From NCBI RefSeq assembly GCF_043290135.1, contig NC_134705.1, positions 40,352,771 to 40,416,770 on the forward strand: a stretch of DNA of 64,000 nt. Direction: 5' to 3'. Shown here piece after piece: positions 10,822-22,860 of this stretch; within the stretch, counting starts at the first letter, position 1; each line of letters opens with the position of its first letter. Source of the DNA: Rhipicephalus microplus. Its lineage: Eukaryota; Arthropoda; Arachnida; Ixodida; Ixodidae. A model generated the notes under the pieces. The model did no database searches and had not been told where the DNA came from. It worked only from the letters and a program-made list of their open reading frames with translations. The translations under genes were made by a program, and so were the position numbers.

Positions 10822-11716
10822 GATTAATACGTGGGGTTTATGTCCCAAAACCACCATATGATTAAAGGGGTGGTGCGACCAAATTTGTGGCATGTGTGTT
10901 CTTTGCTGTAAGCGTCTCCTTCAGCTCCAGGAAGCATGATACACACACCAAGTTTCGTGTATATTCGCTAAATAATTTAATACTGCTTTACTTATGTGGA
11001 CCTATTTTGCTTTTGGTTTCGCGGTGCCAAATTGGGCAATGATGTCGATGCATAGGTGGCTTGGTTACGTGAGCACACAAGGCCGTCACGCACATCGTGT
11101 TGAGTTTCGTCTGCTCTCATACACACGTGTCACGGCAAGCGCCAGCAAAACAATCGCGCTGACAGTCCCCATAGCCAGCTGCAGTAGCATCAAGGCAGTG
11201 GCAAGCAAAAGGCAGCGTGAAAGAAACAAAGCATTTATATTTACAACATATGTAATGAGCGTGGACGACGAAGCAATCTAGTGTGACGTCACGACAACTG
11301 CCGTTGCTTCTCCTAATCTGAAACGTGAATGTTATTGCGCAAGCGATTTGCCTAGATCGGGAGCGTGAGGATTTAGCTACACTTTTAGAAGTGAATTAAA
11401 TTATATTCTACGCGTTTGTTGTGTCCGACTCTTCGTGAGGAGAGTCCTTGCATACAGAGGAAACCCCCAACAGGCTTGGAATAGCCTCAAAATTTGGTGT
11501 CATCACCCTTTTAAGGGAGATGCCGTGATGGAGGACTTCAGAAATTTCGACCACCTATAGGATTCCTTAACGTGCACCCAAACCTGAGTACCCGGGCTTA
11601 CAGCATTTTCAGCTCTATCGAAAATGCAGCCACCGGCAGCCAGGATTCCATCCCGCGTTCTACGCGTCAGCTGCAGAGTACCTTAGCCACTAGACCAACC
11701 CGGCGGGGTGTGCATA
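10822..11716 (-). mobile_element. Ruka-like SINE split by a MITE
   Basis: The reverse complement of 11511-11706 carries tRNA-like A and B box regions (GTCTAGTGGCTAAGG; a B box near 11,640), then the Ruka-type body (GGTCGAAATTTC, CTCCATCACGGC). Its 3' end, including TGTCCC..AAACCCCAC, continues at 10822-10861. The 650 bp between is a separate TTAA-flanked element. The tRNA-like part would carry the RNA polymerase III promoter; the SINE depends on a LINE for mobility. Confidence 0.75.
10862..11514. mobile_element. TTAA-flanked MITE (piggyBac-like ends) inside the SINE
   Basis: Bounded by TTAA at 10862-10865 and 11511-11514. Terminal inverted repeats begin AGGGGTGGTGCGACCAAATT on the left and, reverse-complemented, AAGGGTGATGACACCAAATT on the right. 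No transposase is encoded. TTAA duplication suggests piggyBac cross-mobilisation, which is an inference. A related right end lies at 17595-17724. Confidence 0.7.
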
Positions 11717-12015
11717 TTCAGGTAGAATTAGGACAAGAAGCACGCCTCTCTTTTATTTTCACGGTGGGACTATGACAGAACGACAACGGTTGCAACGGTG
11801 ATGGACATTGGTGAAGTTTGTTACGAGCGCACATGGACTTATGGTATGATCTGCTGTACCAAATTTATGCTCCCAGCTGACAGATTCGAATTCAACGTAA
11901 CACTTTGAATGGATGATACACTGCACTATCTTGTTATTCTTTTTATCTATTTATTCAACGTGAACAACTTAAATATGGCTAAAAACACACAAACGATGTC
12001 TCTGGCCATTTGCAG

Positions 12016-12818
12016 GTGATGTATGAGTCATTAGTAGAAGATTTAGAGACTGCCACTGAGGATTGCTGCAGAAGTCTCAGCGCAGGTATGTGTCACGAGG
12101 GCAAAAATTTCTTGAAAGGAAGGAGGAGTCGTTGCTCTTTTTTCGGTTGGGCCTCATAACGAGAGGTCATAACACTAACAATTATGCGGAAGCCACAATT
12201 CTTGTATTGAAGGATGTGGTGCTTGGCCGGCAAAAAGCGTACAACGTAGTTGCCCTTGTGGACACTGTGGCAACAGTGTGGGAGGGCTACTTTTCAAGGA
12301 GGCTCCTCAAACATGCCTACAATCGTGTGACAGCTCACCAAGTTTTGTATGAGAAGCTTGGGCTACGGATGCCCGAAAGTTCTGTGCAGTTGGTCCGTGC
12401 CTTTGGCGACAGCATGTATGAGGTGACCAGTGCGCAGGAAGATGGCAAGATCTATCATATTTGGCAAGATATCCACACTTGCACGTGTAGAAGTGGCCAA
12501 CAAGGGGCGTTCTGCAAACATCAGGCCCTTGTTCATAGCATGTTTGGAGGAGGGTTTCCAAATGCCCCAGTCCTAACGACTGAAGACCACCACAAGTTGG
12601 GTGTTCTTGCCATGGGTGACAGCTGTCCTGACAAAAGTTTATTTGGAAACTTTCGTGCTGCACTGCCAGAGCTCCCATCCACAAGCACTGCTCAGGAAAC
12701 ACACAGACAGCATGTGTTTGAGGCTCAGGATGAGCCAATGGATCTTGATGAACATCACTTGGAGGGCTCGAATTCGAACGAGCAACGACGCCAGCTACGT
12801 GTCGCACTATCTTCATAG
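12016..12818 (+). pseudogene. MULE transposase C-terminal exon with SWIM zinc finger
   Basis: Follows acceptor atttgcag (12015) and continues the reading FQK|VMYESLVEDLETATEDC, then shifts frame near 12,070 into a 250-codon open stretch. Motifs: HNTNNYAEATILVLKD, containing the third acidic residue of the MULE DDE site, and CTCRSGQQGAFCKH, a SWIM finger (CxCxnCxH) of the kind found C-terminal in MULE transposases and likely to bind DNA. The tail is acidic (EPMDLDEHH). The frame ends at TAG 12816-12818, which overlaps a possible donor. The single frameshift disables the gene. Confidence 0.83.
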
Positions 12819-13780
12819 GTGCTTTTATTAACTTTTACCTAGGTTGCAGTGCATGATTATGCATAACCAGCCAGCCCATTAGTGCTTTCTTTTGTTGCCA
12901 TAACTGTAGTTTGAAATGAGCTTGTCTTAAGAAGCTCTGCAATATGATTAGTTGGTAAACGGAGCAGCTTTGGTTTGTGCAGGAGAAGTCGTGCATGTGC
13001 TGCCTCCAATTCCTTTACTCTCGCCAGTAACTGAAACTGGATTGTCAATATTGCCAGATAACAGAAATTCTAGTTCAACCTCTCGTTATAAAGCGGCGAG
13101 TTATGTTGTTTTACCAGTAATTGACCATACCATGACTCTTATGCCATGCTCACTTGAGCTTCGTGCCATCTTAAATTCGGTTGTTGTTGAGGAGCTACAA
13201 TACATTGATTTTCGGCAAGGTCAAGTATTTTAAGACTTTTTCAAAATCCAAGCTGGTAAATTACGTTTGCTTTTGAGTGCCTTGCAAGAATTGAAACAAA
13301 GGAAAATGTGTTTCGACACAAGTGTTCTTCACGGTTGTCAGGAACAGTTGGTTTAAGTTACAATGATGATTAATTGTGAGAGTAGTCATGTGACAGGTGG
13401 GCAGATTGGCCCAACCTGCACCAACCGGTGGAACAAGCTACATTTGCTAAATTTTTGAGAAAAATCTTGTGTGTTGAGCATGTGTGAATAAAATATTATT
13501 ATGGTCTTCCGTATAAAAATAAGGCTCAACATACTTGCAAACAATATTTCAGTTAAGGCTGTTATCACAAACGGTCACAAAAGCATATCGGCAAGCACTA
13601 TGTACATGAAAGAGTTGCTGATTGTGACCCAAACAAGCAATTCAGACATGCCCTTTCAGTGTTAATCTATACTGGAAACATCTTGTTACAAAAGAGTACA
13701 TGTGCAATCAAAGAGTGGTCTTAAGAAAATAATGGTATTATTACTCCGTATGACTGGGAAAGAAACTAGTCAGTGTATTC
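12819..13780. other. Unassigned intronic sequence
   Basis: AT-rich DNA between the SWIM exon and a CR1 relic. A 93-codon + frame at 12952-13233 has no recognisable domain. I see nothing else. Confidence 0.5.
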
Positions 13781-13789
13781 GTGCATTCA

Positions 13790-14205
13790 AATAATAACAG
13801 TGAAGTCTAAATAAGTGACAAGCCTAAATATCTAGGTGTTTCACTACCAATTAAAGTCTCGTGGTCAGAGAATACTTCAATATTTGTGTAGCCAGTCTTC
13901 GAAGAAAGTTGTTTTTTAAAGAAAATTTGAAAATTTACCATGCCGAACAAAACATCTAGCTTACAATGCCTGCATAATGCCTGGAGTATGCCTCAGTTGT
14001 ATAAGATCCGCATTACTAAATATGCGATTGTGCTACTAAAAAATGATCAAAAGAAAGCAGTTTCACTTTATGTGGAAAGTACAAATGCCTAGATTCTGCA
14101 GCTTATAAAAGCGTGCACAAAAGCATTTCGACAGTTTAATCCTTCATATGGTTGTGCATTAGAATTCTTCGCCATAAGCATACTAAGCCGTGATGTTTTT
14201 GTTTA
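13790..14205 (+). pseudogene. Degraded CR1/Jockey-type RT C-terminal relic
   Basis: Across several frames the + strand shows the order typical of the end of a non-LTR reverse transcriptase: PKYLGVSLP, then VSWSEN, AYNACIMPG, TKYAIVLL and KKAVSLYVES. Many stops and shifts interrupt it. It lies in the MULE intron and is old. Confidence 0.55.
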
Positions 14206-14210
14206 TGAAG

Positions 14211-14952
14211 TGCATAGGTCGGCAAAACTGGTGGAGCTTACTCACTCCCTCATGCGATACATTTTCAGCTTTGGACTCACACTCACGGCGATTTTCTTCG
14301 AGCGGACTCTCTCGGACTCAGATTCACGAAAATATTACTCACGTGGACTCGCTCAAACTCACGGCTTGATTCGAGTCTGTGTGAGTGGACTCGCGAGTCT
14401 GTTAGCCTAAAATTAGCTTTTTTACAATGGTGTCAGTGCTCTTTCTTAAACACCAATATCTCGTGTAATCGCTGCTCTTCTCGGTGCTGTTTCACATGGT
14501 ATCAGTAGGGTAATTTTTCTTGAAATAGATGACAGCTTAAAATATAATTATAACAAACTTTGTAAAGTTAGTGGGCGGAGGTCAAGGCACCCCCAATGTA
14601 ATTCGCACTTCTGACAAAAAAATATTCAAATGGTGTATGAAGAACACTCATTTCGTATACCTGTGAGTAGATGCGAGTATGAACGGGAATTCAGGTAAGG
14701 CTGACAGTAATGAAGATGACTAGACAGGATCATCGGTCAGCAAAAGAAAGTGGAACTCACTCAGACTTGCTCAAGAAATATATATTGCTGTTTGAACTGA
14801 CTCGGACTCAGACTCAACAAAATTTTGTTCATGCGGACCCTTGGACTCAGATTCATAAAAATATTACTCACCCGGACTCGCTCTAACTCTTGGCTCAATC
14901 TGAGTCTGAGCTAGTCCGAGTGAGTCGACTCATGAGTCACTTCGCCGATCTA
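14211..14952. mobile_element. MITE with ATAGGTCGGC-type terminal inverted repeats
   Basis: The left end reads CATAGGTCGGCAAAACT. The right end, reverse-complemented, reads CATAGATCGGCGAAGTGACT. Two roughly 100 bp internal segments (about 14,298-14,400 and 14,820-14,938), rich in GGACTC/GAGTCC words, are direct duplicates of each other. Near-matching 8 bp flanks (tgaagtgc; gtgaaatgc) hint at a hAT-like target duplication. No protein is encoded. Confidence 0.55.
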
Positions 14953-16683
14953 TGGTGAAATGCAGTGCCATGTTCTAAATGATAGCATTCTTAGTTCTTT
15001 GCTGGTTGTCCTTACCTTGTTTATATGGTGTGTGCTCTTATTTTTGCATTCACCTCTATTGTTGTTGGTATGTACGATTTCCATTGTACATGAAGCCCAT
15101 CCTCCTTGAGCGAAAATATTGGTTTGCTGTACCTCAAATAAACAAAAATAACAAACAAGTTTTTCTATTAGTACTACTACTACATCCTACTGGAAGATTA
15201 CATTAGAGTGAAAAAGCTTCTAACTGATGTGGATTAAGTAAAAAAAAAGAGCAATCCCACAAAATTCAAATCCTTAAATGGCGGTCTCCTATATGATTGA
15301 TTCCACACATTACAGTGATCTCATGCGCATGTTTCTCAATGGACCCTTTATTTGTCAAACGTAAAACAAATATGCTGACCAGATACAAATAGAACTTTAT
15401 AAAAAAAGCACTTCAGCTCTCGTACGATACCCTGTTCGCAAAGTTAATCTAGCTTGTCGGCAAGACCATTTCTTTATAATTAGTTCTATAAGTACTGTAG
15501 AACTATTTGCTGAAATGTAATTTCATAAAGAATAATGCAACATGCTTAGTTCTTAAAGTTATGTTTAATGGTACACTCAGCAGAGTTCATTTACAATTAC
15601 ACATGCTGCAGTTAAGTGTGGGATGTCACTTAAAAAGCATGGTGACCCAGCATCCTGATATCTTTCTTGGTTCTGTTTCTCATTCAAAGCATCAGTTAGT
15701 GTTTGAGAACCTGTAGAATTTAAATGCAAGGCCCACCATTCCCCCAAATTTCATGGAGAATAAATTAGATTTTGGGTGCAAAGGACCATTTATTAAACTT
15801 GTTATATTTACTGTTCATGAACCAGAATCTTCACTATTCTCTCCATAAGGAACATCAAGCACTTCACCGTGCCTGATGGTGACTGTAAAAGCACAAATGC
15901 CATCAGAATAATTCTACTGCATAGTAAACAAGATGCATAAAGAAATTTAGACTGTGTGTGCTTCCGATGCTCTAGGTAAAGCATCAGGAAAAGCCATATT
16001 CGTTAATGTGACATGGCTTCTGGGGAAATGTTAGGTGGCCTGTGGTGATAAGACTACAAACACCTGGGACTGTCTACAGGAAAAAAGATATCTTTTATGG
16101 TATTCTAAAAAAATATGCATGTATTTGTGCATAAATTATAATAAACATGTTATACAGGTATTGCAGCTTACGGACAGGTATTTACTCCTAAAGTCGCATG
16201 CTTGGTAACTGCTCCAAAGTGAGATTTTGAATGTTCCAATGTGTTCCAGAGGCTCGGTCTAAGTGTCTTTCGTCAACCACGTGACTGTGAGGGTGGCCAG
16301 ATACACAGTGTTGGTGTAGTGCTTATGATGTTGGGTATTTGTAGAGCAAAATGAATGTCCAGGAAAGAAGGTGCTTGTCATCTGCTGGAGTGCTCCAAAC
16401 ATTACGAGCACATTAGGATGGGCTCTTAACGCTGAGTTTGCAATGTGCTTTACAGCTTGCATGCGAGCTCACTTCTTAAGCAAAATGTGGTGACCAAACA
16501 ACTCAGCAGCAACAATGGAGAAAATTCCATATGGGAGAGGCTTCTGCATTGTGCATTGACATGCCAAGTCCTATTGAGAGGCTCATGCAAAGTAAATGAG
16601 GATGGAAATGAAGTCATATTGTAGTAAATACAGGGACAGTGTATTTAGTATTTGTCTTGTTTTTAATCATTCTTTTTGTACAG
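14953..16683. other. Unassigned AT-rich sequence
   Basis: Intron-like DNA upstream of the terminal MULE exon. Short frames only and no domain recognised. Confidence 0.5.
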
Positions 16684-16815
16684 GACGCCGCCGAGGTGCT
16701 GAAACAACTCCATGAAGAGGAGTGGCGCTTTTATTCCTTGGCTGCCGACAACCCACACTACACTGCACTTGAACAGGTGCTAGCAGAAATGAAGAAAGTG
16801 CACAAGGAACCTTAA
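16684..16815 (+). pseudogene. Candidate terminal MULE exon
   Basis: Starts after a strong acceptor (tctttttgtacag) and encodes 43 residues ending EQVLAEMKKVHKEP, then TAA. It is charged and helical, with HEEEWRFYSLAADNPHYTAL. Position, strand and splice site fit the last exon of the left MULE gene, but I cannot prove it joins the SWIM exon. Confidence 0.45.
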
Positions 16816-17059
16816 GTGATGGCTTCTTACTTTGCCCAGAAGGCTGCTTTTGCAAGCGCGAGGAGGCGAGGTCGACTGATAAAAGTTCAGCCGACTGGAA
16901 TAGCTAGACTCTAGCCAGGTGTGGCCAGAGGCTCGGGCAGAGTGCGAGAGGGTCAACCCTCGAAATGTCCAGGCTTTAAAAACACCAAGCGTCCACATGC
17001 CCTGCACTTAAGAGGCCTAATTTTAAAGCAAGGACAGCGCTCCTCTGCTTTATATTTTT

Positions 17060-17265
17060 TTTGCCTTTCAGACTGCGATCATCAACAAGGAGACGCGCCA
17101 CCACCAGGAGGTGACGTTACCACTAACCCTTTTAAAACTAACATGCCAAGGATGGCACGCCGCCTTTGAAAAAGATAGGTCCTCCGATCGAAACGTAGGC
17201 CAGCCAGTCTGAGGCACTTCCTCTGGTCACCCTGATTATCCCACTACGTTGTTTCCATATGTCGG
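17060..17265 (+). mobile_element. Possible Penelope-like element tail
   Basis: A segment with TAGGTCCTCCGATCGAAACG followed by a short GC-rich tail resembles the terminal region of Penelope-like elements, which often carry a conserved GAAACG motif. No endonuclease frame is visible here, so this is tentative. Confidence 0.3.
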
Positions 17266-17594
17266 CTCCCATATAGGTTTTAGATTTCTTCACTGCAATA
17301 GGCATCCGCACGGGACGAAGGTATGGGGGCGGCCATCCCCATAGCTACGTACAAGGGGTGTTGAGCAAACACAGCCCCACACATTGACATGATAGGAAGA
17401 GGGCGCCGCGACTTAGGAAAAGGGCACAAAGTCAGCGATGAACCCTTAATTCCCCTGAAGGGAAAACCTGCGCACGCCTACGCCGACTACAGATCTAGTG
17501 TGATACCACTGCAACTTTCGTTGGCCTTCCTAGACAACAGCTCTGGACGCACTTGTAATGGGCATCGGTTGGGAGAATTAGCATTTAGGTACAC

Positions 17595-17724
17595 TTTGGA
17601 GATGAAATAAAGTATACTTTAAATGGTTGCTGTCTCCGACCGTTCATGTGGAGTGTGCTAGCCTGCTGAGGAAACCCACAAAAGGCTTGTTTTAGCCTCG
17701 AAATTTGATGGCACCACACCTTTA
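17595..17724. repeat. Truncated copy of the TTAA MITE
   Basis: The sequence ending CTCGAAATTTGATGGCACCA and then CACCTTTAA parallels the right 130 bp of the MITE at 10862-11514, including the aggaaaccc..aggctt block. No left end was found. Confidence 0.55.
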
Positions 17725-20450
17725 AGCAATATCGAGTACTCGAAATTCATTGTTCATAGTTATTTCCCTTCAGCGTGTCTATTTAGGGCTTCTATTATTC
17801 TGTTCGAACAGGCAGGCAAAGGTGAAGTAAAACTCAAAAGGGTGGGAAGAATGACTACCCAGAACGATGCTTTGTGCAGCAAAATATGCAGAAACAGGGT
17901 TTTATAACACAGTAGGGCCAATTGTAAAGTAGTCTAGTGATTTGTCGTTTTTTGCAAGTGTTTTTTGGGCACTGTTTCTCCTCATTATGTGTTTTGTTGA
18001 AAGCATGCTTTTGTTGCTTGTGAAGCCGGCAAGCGAGTTTTTGCTAACACGGCATCCTGATTTTTCTTTTTGACCAAACAACTGGTGTTCTGCCTTCATT
18101 GCCATAACAAATCCTAATAAGCTGCAACAATTTGCAATTCCGCTTCTTGCTGTGATGTAATTTGGGGCGACCTAAGCAAGTCTGCTGACACTTCAATATG
18201 CAAGCACATACCCTTCCCCTGATCTTATTCACTTGAATTATTCTTTGTTAAAGAGAAGATTGTAAGGAGAAAGATACATTCTGCTTTGGAACTTCAAGTG
18301 CATAGCACGAGCGGAATGCTGCGCCAAATGAGTTCGTTCCATGCAGTGAGTGCAAATGTTGCCAGAAAGGAGCAGAAGTTTTCTATAAGATGAATGCTCT
18401 GAAAAATCTTGAGTGACAAAATTGAAAGTAGTATCCACTGTCAGTAGCGGTAGTATTGTTTCTTTTTCAATCATTTTCATTTGTAATAATCTGTTTGTCA
18501 AGGTGTCATCTATTTTCGAAAATGCACTCATCTCATAAACACACGCTGTTGTGTGTGTATGATACATCTTGCATACAATATGTAAATGTTACGATTTTTT
18601 TTTTCACTTCAGCTTCCAGCTCGATCTCTTAGCCTTACTGGTGGAGCAAGATCTGTAGGCTACAGTAAAAGCTCATTAATTCGACACCTGCTAATTTGAA
18701 CAATTTAATTACTCTTATGCATTTTGTAGTTCCCAGCAAGCATGTGTATTTTTAATGGCAAATACTTGTTACTGACCTTCAGTAATGTCGAAAGTTGGGA
18801 GAGTTGGTAGTTCATGTATATATATGGAGCAGCGCACGACAGGCACAAAAGGAACGATAGGGAGCAGCGGTGCCCCTATCGTTCCTTTTGCGCCTGTCGT
18901 CGTGTGCTCCTTCATATATAATCATGAACTAGTTACTGATCAGTGGCCATTGCATATATTTTGACACCCCCCCCCCACCTTGTTTCTAGCTTTCACTGCA
19001 GAGTAGTGAGGTGTCAGTATCTGAATGCCTGTGCACATAAATTTACATCTGGTTGCTCTGACTGGTGCAAAATTAAAAGTTATGTATTCAGAAATGGAAC
19101 ATAAGCTGCAATCTGAACTATGGCTTCATTACCTAGCTTGCTACCCTACAGCTACTTAAAACACACATAACAGCACAACATATGTTGTGTTCTAATTAAA
19201 TGAAAATATGCAATGTTATTTTATTATGTCAAGGGTATTTGGAAAGTGCATTATCATCAGTATATTCACTATATGTTAATATATTTTTCCTGCTCTCTTT
19301 AAATATTTTAGTTATGTGTTTGTCCTTTTGTGTGCATTTGCAGTGTATAAAAGCTTGTAATTAATTGCTTTCCTTACATACATTTCACTTTTCACAAATG
19401 CACTGACATACATAAGTAGGCAGTGTTTTAAAAGAATTAATGAAGGTTATCTTGTGATGATGTACACTGCTATATAGGTTTATGTAACTTTCCCTGCTTT
19501 GTCCTCATAGCACACACGGCTCTGCCAGATTTTCCAGATAAATTTCTATGTTTGCTGGGGTTGAATATTCATGAAAGAAAGAGAAGATAACGAAGTGTTG
19601 GCACAGGGGTGAGCTCGTGCCTTGTGTGTACCGAACGAACGTTTTGCCAGACAATGGACGCGTTTCTTGTCCAAGTTATTATTGAACCTTTGTTTTTTGC
19701 TCCACTCTACCAGCAGACACAACCTTTAATTATACAACTGGAAAGCTGTTGAGCTGTCAGTGTTAATACTGCTGTAGGCAGCATTGTGATGTGGGTTTCC
19801 TTGCCTTTTGGTGTTGACAACCTGCTATCAGCAACAGCTCTTTACCACACTCCCTCTTTGTACATCAGCCTTTTTTATGTCTACTGCTGTACATAGGCCT
19901 CTGCCAGTGATTCCTATTTGCTCTTTCCTGCGCAAGCTGATTACTACACTTTATGCATGCGAATTTCTTAATATCGTCACCATGCCTTTCTCAACTCATT
20001 TTTCTTGGCATGCTGTTTTTCATCTGGGGCATTGTTTATAAAATGCAGAAAGCTTATTATATGCGAGATCTCCTCCGTCTTTGATCGATCCGACAGTTAT
20101 GCGGCCTCCAATAAATATTTGTCCTTGGGTGATGTTTTGTAGTGTTCCTTTGTATTCCTTCCATCCCACAGCACATTTTCCTGGTTAACCTTGCTGCCTT
20201 CTGATTATTGGTTTATTTTTTTAGTTCCTCTACATTTGCACATGAAACTTTAAGAATCCATCACACTGAATTTGGAAACTCTAGATGGATGTGTTATCTG
20301 ATAGTCAGACATGCATGATCATGTCTGACCCATTACGACTTATGAGCGCTGCCTTCAAGAGTACATATGTGATGTTTATAAAATTGGATAGCCAGCACTG
20401 CAAACACAATAGGCATTTCACGAACATTAGGGTCTATTTGAAAATTAGTT
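17725..20450. other. Unassigned AT-rich sequence
   Basis: No domain recognised in the short frames. Contains the 18826-18910 foldback and a C9 run near 18,967. Confidence 0.5.
18811..18929. repeat. Long near-perfect foldback (hairpin)
   Basis: Arms at about 18,811-18,868 and 18,873-18,929 are inverted copies. Left core GACAGGCACAAAAGGAACGA pairs with right core TCGTTCCTTTTGCGCCTGTC, the arms extend outward through AGTTCAT/ATGAACT, and the loop is only a few bases. It looks like a small foldback element or the terminal pair of a deleted transposon. Confidence 0.75.
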
Positions 20451-20454
20451 CCAA

Positions 20455-20590
20455 GACATTGCTTGGCTCTGCGGTAGAATGCTTGATTGCCACGCAGAAT
20501 GCTGGAGTTCAATTACTGCTGAGACCCCGACATTCATTCTTTGCATTCGTCGGGTGGACGCTGCCGATGTCAGGTTTTTTTTTTTTAGTG
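20455..20590 (+). mobile_element. Second tRNA-derived SINE type
   Basis: TGGCTCTGCGGTAGAATGC resembles an A box and GAGTTCAATTAC a B box, followed by a short unique body and a T10 run. The body differs from Ruka. Limits are approximate. Confidence 0.45.
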
Positions 20591-20929
20591 CTCACATGTT
20601 AAGATTGTCCATGTGTGTTCTCGTAGTTCCCACGTAGATAAGAGTAGCCTGTAAGGTGAGAAACCACGCAGACCTCTCCAGCTTCCCATTAAAATAATTA
20701 TTACTCTCTCTCTAAGGGTCAATCACCTATGGCACATACCAGTGGCACACACTCACCCACGGGTACGCGCAACTTTTTGGCAGGAAGTGCTCGATGACAT
20801 TTGCGACGGGATTGTGACATTACTCATGTATTGACCAGTGCATCATTATTCGTCAAGCCATCTTAACCTATCTAATTAGGGAGGTTTTGAATAACGTTCA
20901 CAGGCGTTGCTTTAGTTGCGGGCACCATT

Positions 20930-21926
20930 CGAGCTTTATCATCCTCGGCCTTGATCTGACTAAGGCCTTCGATACCATCACACACAGAGCCATATTAGAC
21001 AATCTTAAGGGACTGGAGATAGGACAGCGCACCTACGCATATGTGAGAGACTTCCTATCCGAACGCACTGAAAGAATTGCGGTCGGAGAGACAAGGTCTG
21101 AAGAGATTGAATTGGGCAGTAGGGGGACGCCACAGGGTTCGGTGCTGTCTCCCCTGTTATTTAATGTGGCGATGATTGGCCTACCCACAAAACTTGACCA
21201 GATGAGGGCCTCAGACATAACATATACGCAGACATCACCCTCTGGGTGACGGGTGGGAGTGACGGCGACATTGAAAACATATTACAAGAAGCTGTTGACA
21301 CTGTAGAGAGATATGTAGAAGGTAATAGGCTAAAATGTTCTCTCGAAAAGTCGGAATTGCTCATTTGTAGGCCCACATGTAGGGGACGCAAAAGCATACA
21401 GGAAAGGCCGGACGTCACGATTTTTGCAGGGGGAAGTAAAATACCCATTGTAGCGAACCTACGAGTTCTCTGCCTCCGTATATCTGAGAATGGGCACAAT
21501 GGAGAAACTATTAGGCTATTAGAGAACAGCGTCTACCAAACAAGCAGGCTGATCAAACGAATAGCCAACAAAAACTATGGTATGAAAAAACACAACTTAG
21601 TTCGTTTAGTTCAGGCTTTTGTAGTCAGCCGCATTGTGTACATTGCCCAATATCCTAAACTACACGCAGCCGAACAGAGCAAAAAAGATTGCATAATTAG
21701 GATAGCATATAAACAAGCAATAGTTCTACCGGTAAATACGTCGAATGACAAGTTCTTGGCTCTAGGGCTACATAACACGCTCGCAGAGCTAATAGAGGCC
21801 CACACGATAGCACAGTATGATCGGTTAACCCAGAGCCCTACGGGCAGGCATATTTTGGACACAATTGGCGTTACGTACAATGTGCAACATGGGGTAAAAA
21901 AGGGCATTCCGCGGGAGGCCTTTTAG
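20930..21926 (+). pseudogene. I-type non-LTR retrotransposon RT relic
   Basis: Two overlapping frames give the RT core FIILGLDLTKAFDTITHRA, GTPQGSVLSPLLFNVAM, then after a shift near 21,225 the segment that should hold the (Y/F)xDD box (read as IRRHH in frame) and the palm/thumb continuation SLEKSELLICRPT. Related to the RT at 28.9-29.9 kb (LALDLAKAF..., GARGTPQRAVISPLLFN). 5' truncated and without an RNase H domain here. The 3' end abuts MULE-like sequence at 21,926. Confidence 0.75.
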
Positions 21927-22860
21927 CCACTTGTACAGCAAACAGACAACATGCAAACTTTGCGAACTTACCACTTTGAATTTCTGGTTTCTTTATAGAT
22001 TATTAACATCGTATTAGTTGCCTTGCTGCCATCTGTGCTGCCGTCTGTGCTGGTTTGAAACGCATGTGGGCTTATTTACTTACAGGACAGATATGCTGCA
22101 TGCCCGCTCATTGTATAGAAAGGCAAGTCGCTGTGTTTGCCATTGAAATCTACCATAATATTGCGCACTACTTCGCGAAAGTTGCTTTTTTTCATCAGCC
22201 GAATGATTGCTGCGGCTTGTTTTGGAGAAACATACCTGTATTCTTCAAGGCCATCACTGTTGCTGTTTAATAGGATAGTTATGTGCTGAGCGGTGAAGCA
22301 TTGATCTGACTAGTTCATTTCCAGCACTTTTGTAAGTTGCTGCCATGTTTCACACTGCAAGGAATTCAAAGTTAATGTATGAATTATCACGAGGACTCTG
22401 GTAAACACTGGAAAGTCCCACACGCCGCACAAGTGTCTCGTTCTTTTTGTGTTTACCTTTGTAATATGAGAGCTTTATGCCTGCAAGCCTTGCATCAATG
22501 TTCAAGATGCTTGTTCCAAACGGCGTGTAGCCGGCTTCAGGTTGTTGTCTTATGTGCATAAAAGCATCCATAGATGTCTTATTGGTGCTTAGACACAGAG
22601 ACAAGTCAGAACACTGCTGGTTGCTTTTCTGGGTAGTGAATAAGAATTACTTGACCAAGGTCAATGGTACAATTAGAGAGATGATAATCATGCTATAGAA
22701 GCAGTGATACAAAGCGAAGCAGACAAAATAAATAAAAGTGCTGCACTTTACAAAACCAGAAAAGCCTCGGCGACTACAAGTGATTTTTTTTAAAGGATGG
22801 TGTTTCACAAGAAATGGAAGTGTGGTGGGTTTAAGCACATCGTAGAATGTACTTATCAAG
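21926..22860. repeat. Rearranged MULE fragments
   Basis: 21926-22045 is a direct match to 54120-54230, the 3' part of a MULE first exon with a GTAAGT donor on the - strand. 22050-22130 matches the reverse complement of 54050-54130. 22165-22830 is the reverse complement of 42075-42730, the 5' region of the right MULE copy, and ends in the MVFHKKWKC codons. Orientation flips near 22,047, so this is a rearranged scrap and not a gene. Confidence 0.7.

Noticed and set aside
20887..21249. Independent host reverse-transcriptase-like gene
   Set aside because: It is 5' truncated, frameshifted and related to the neighbouring I-type element.
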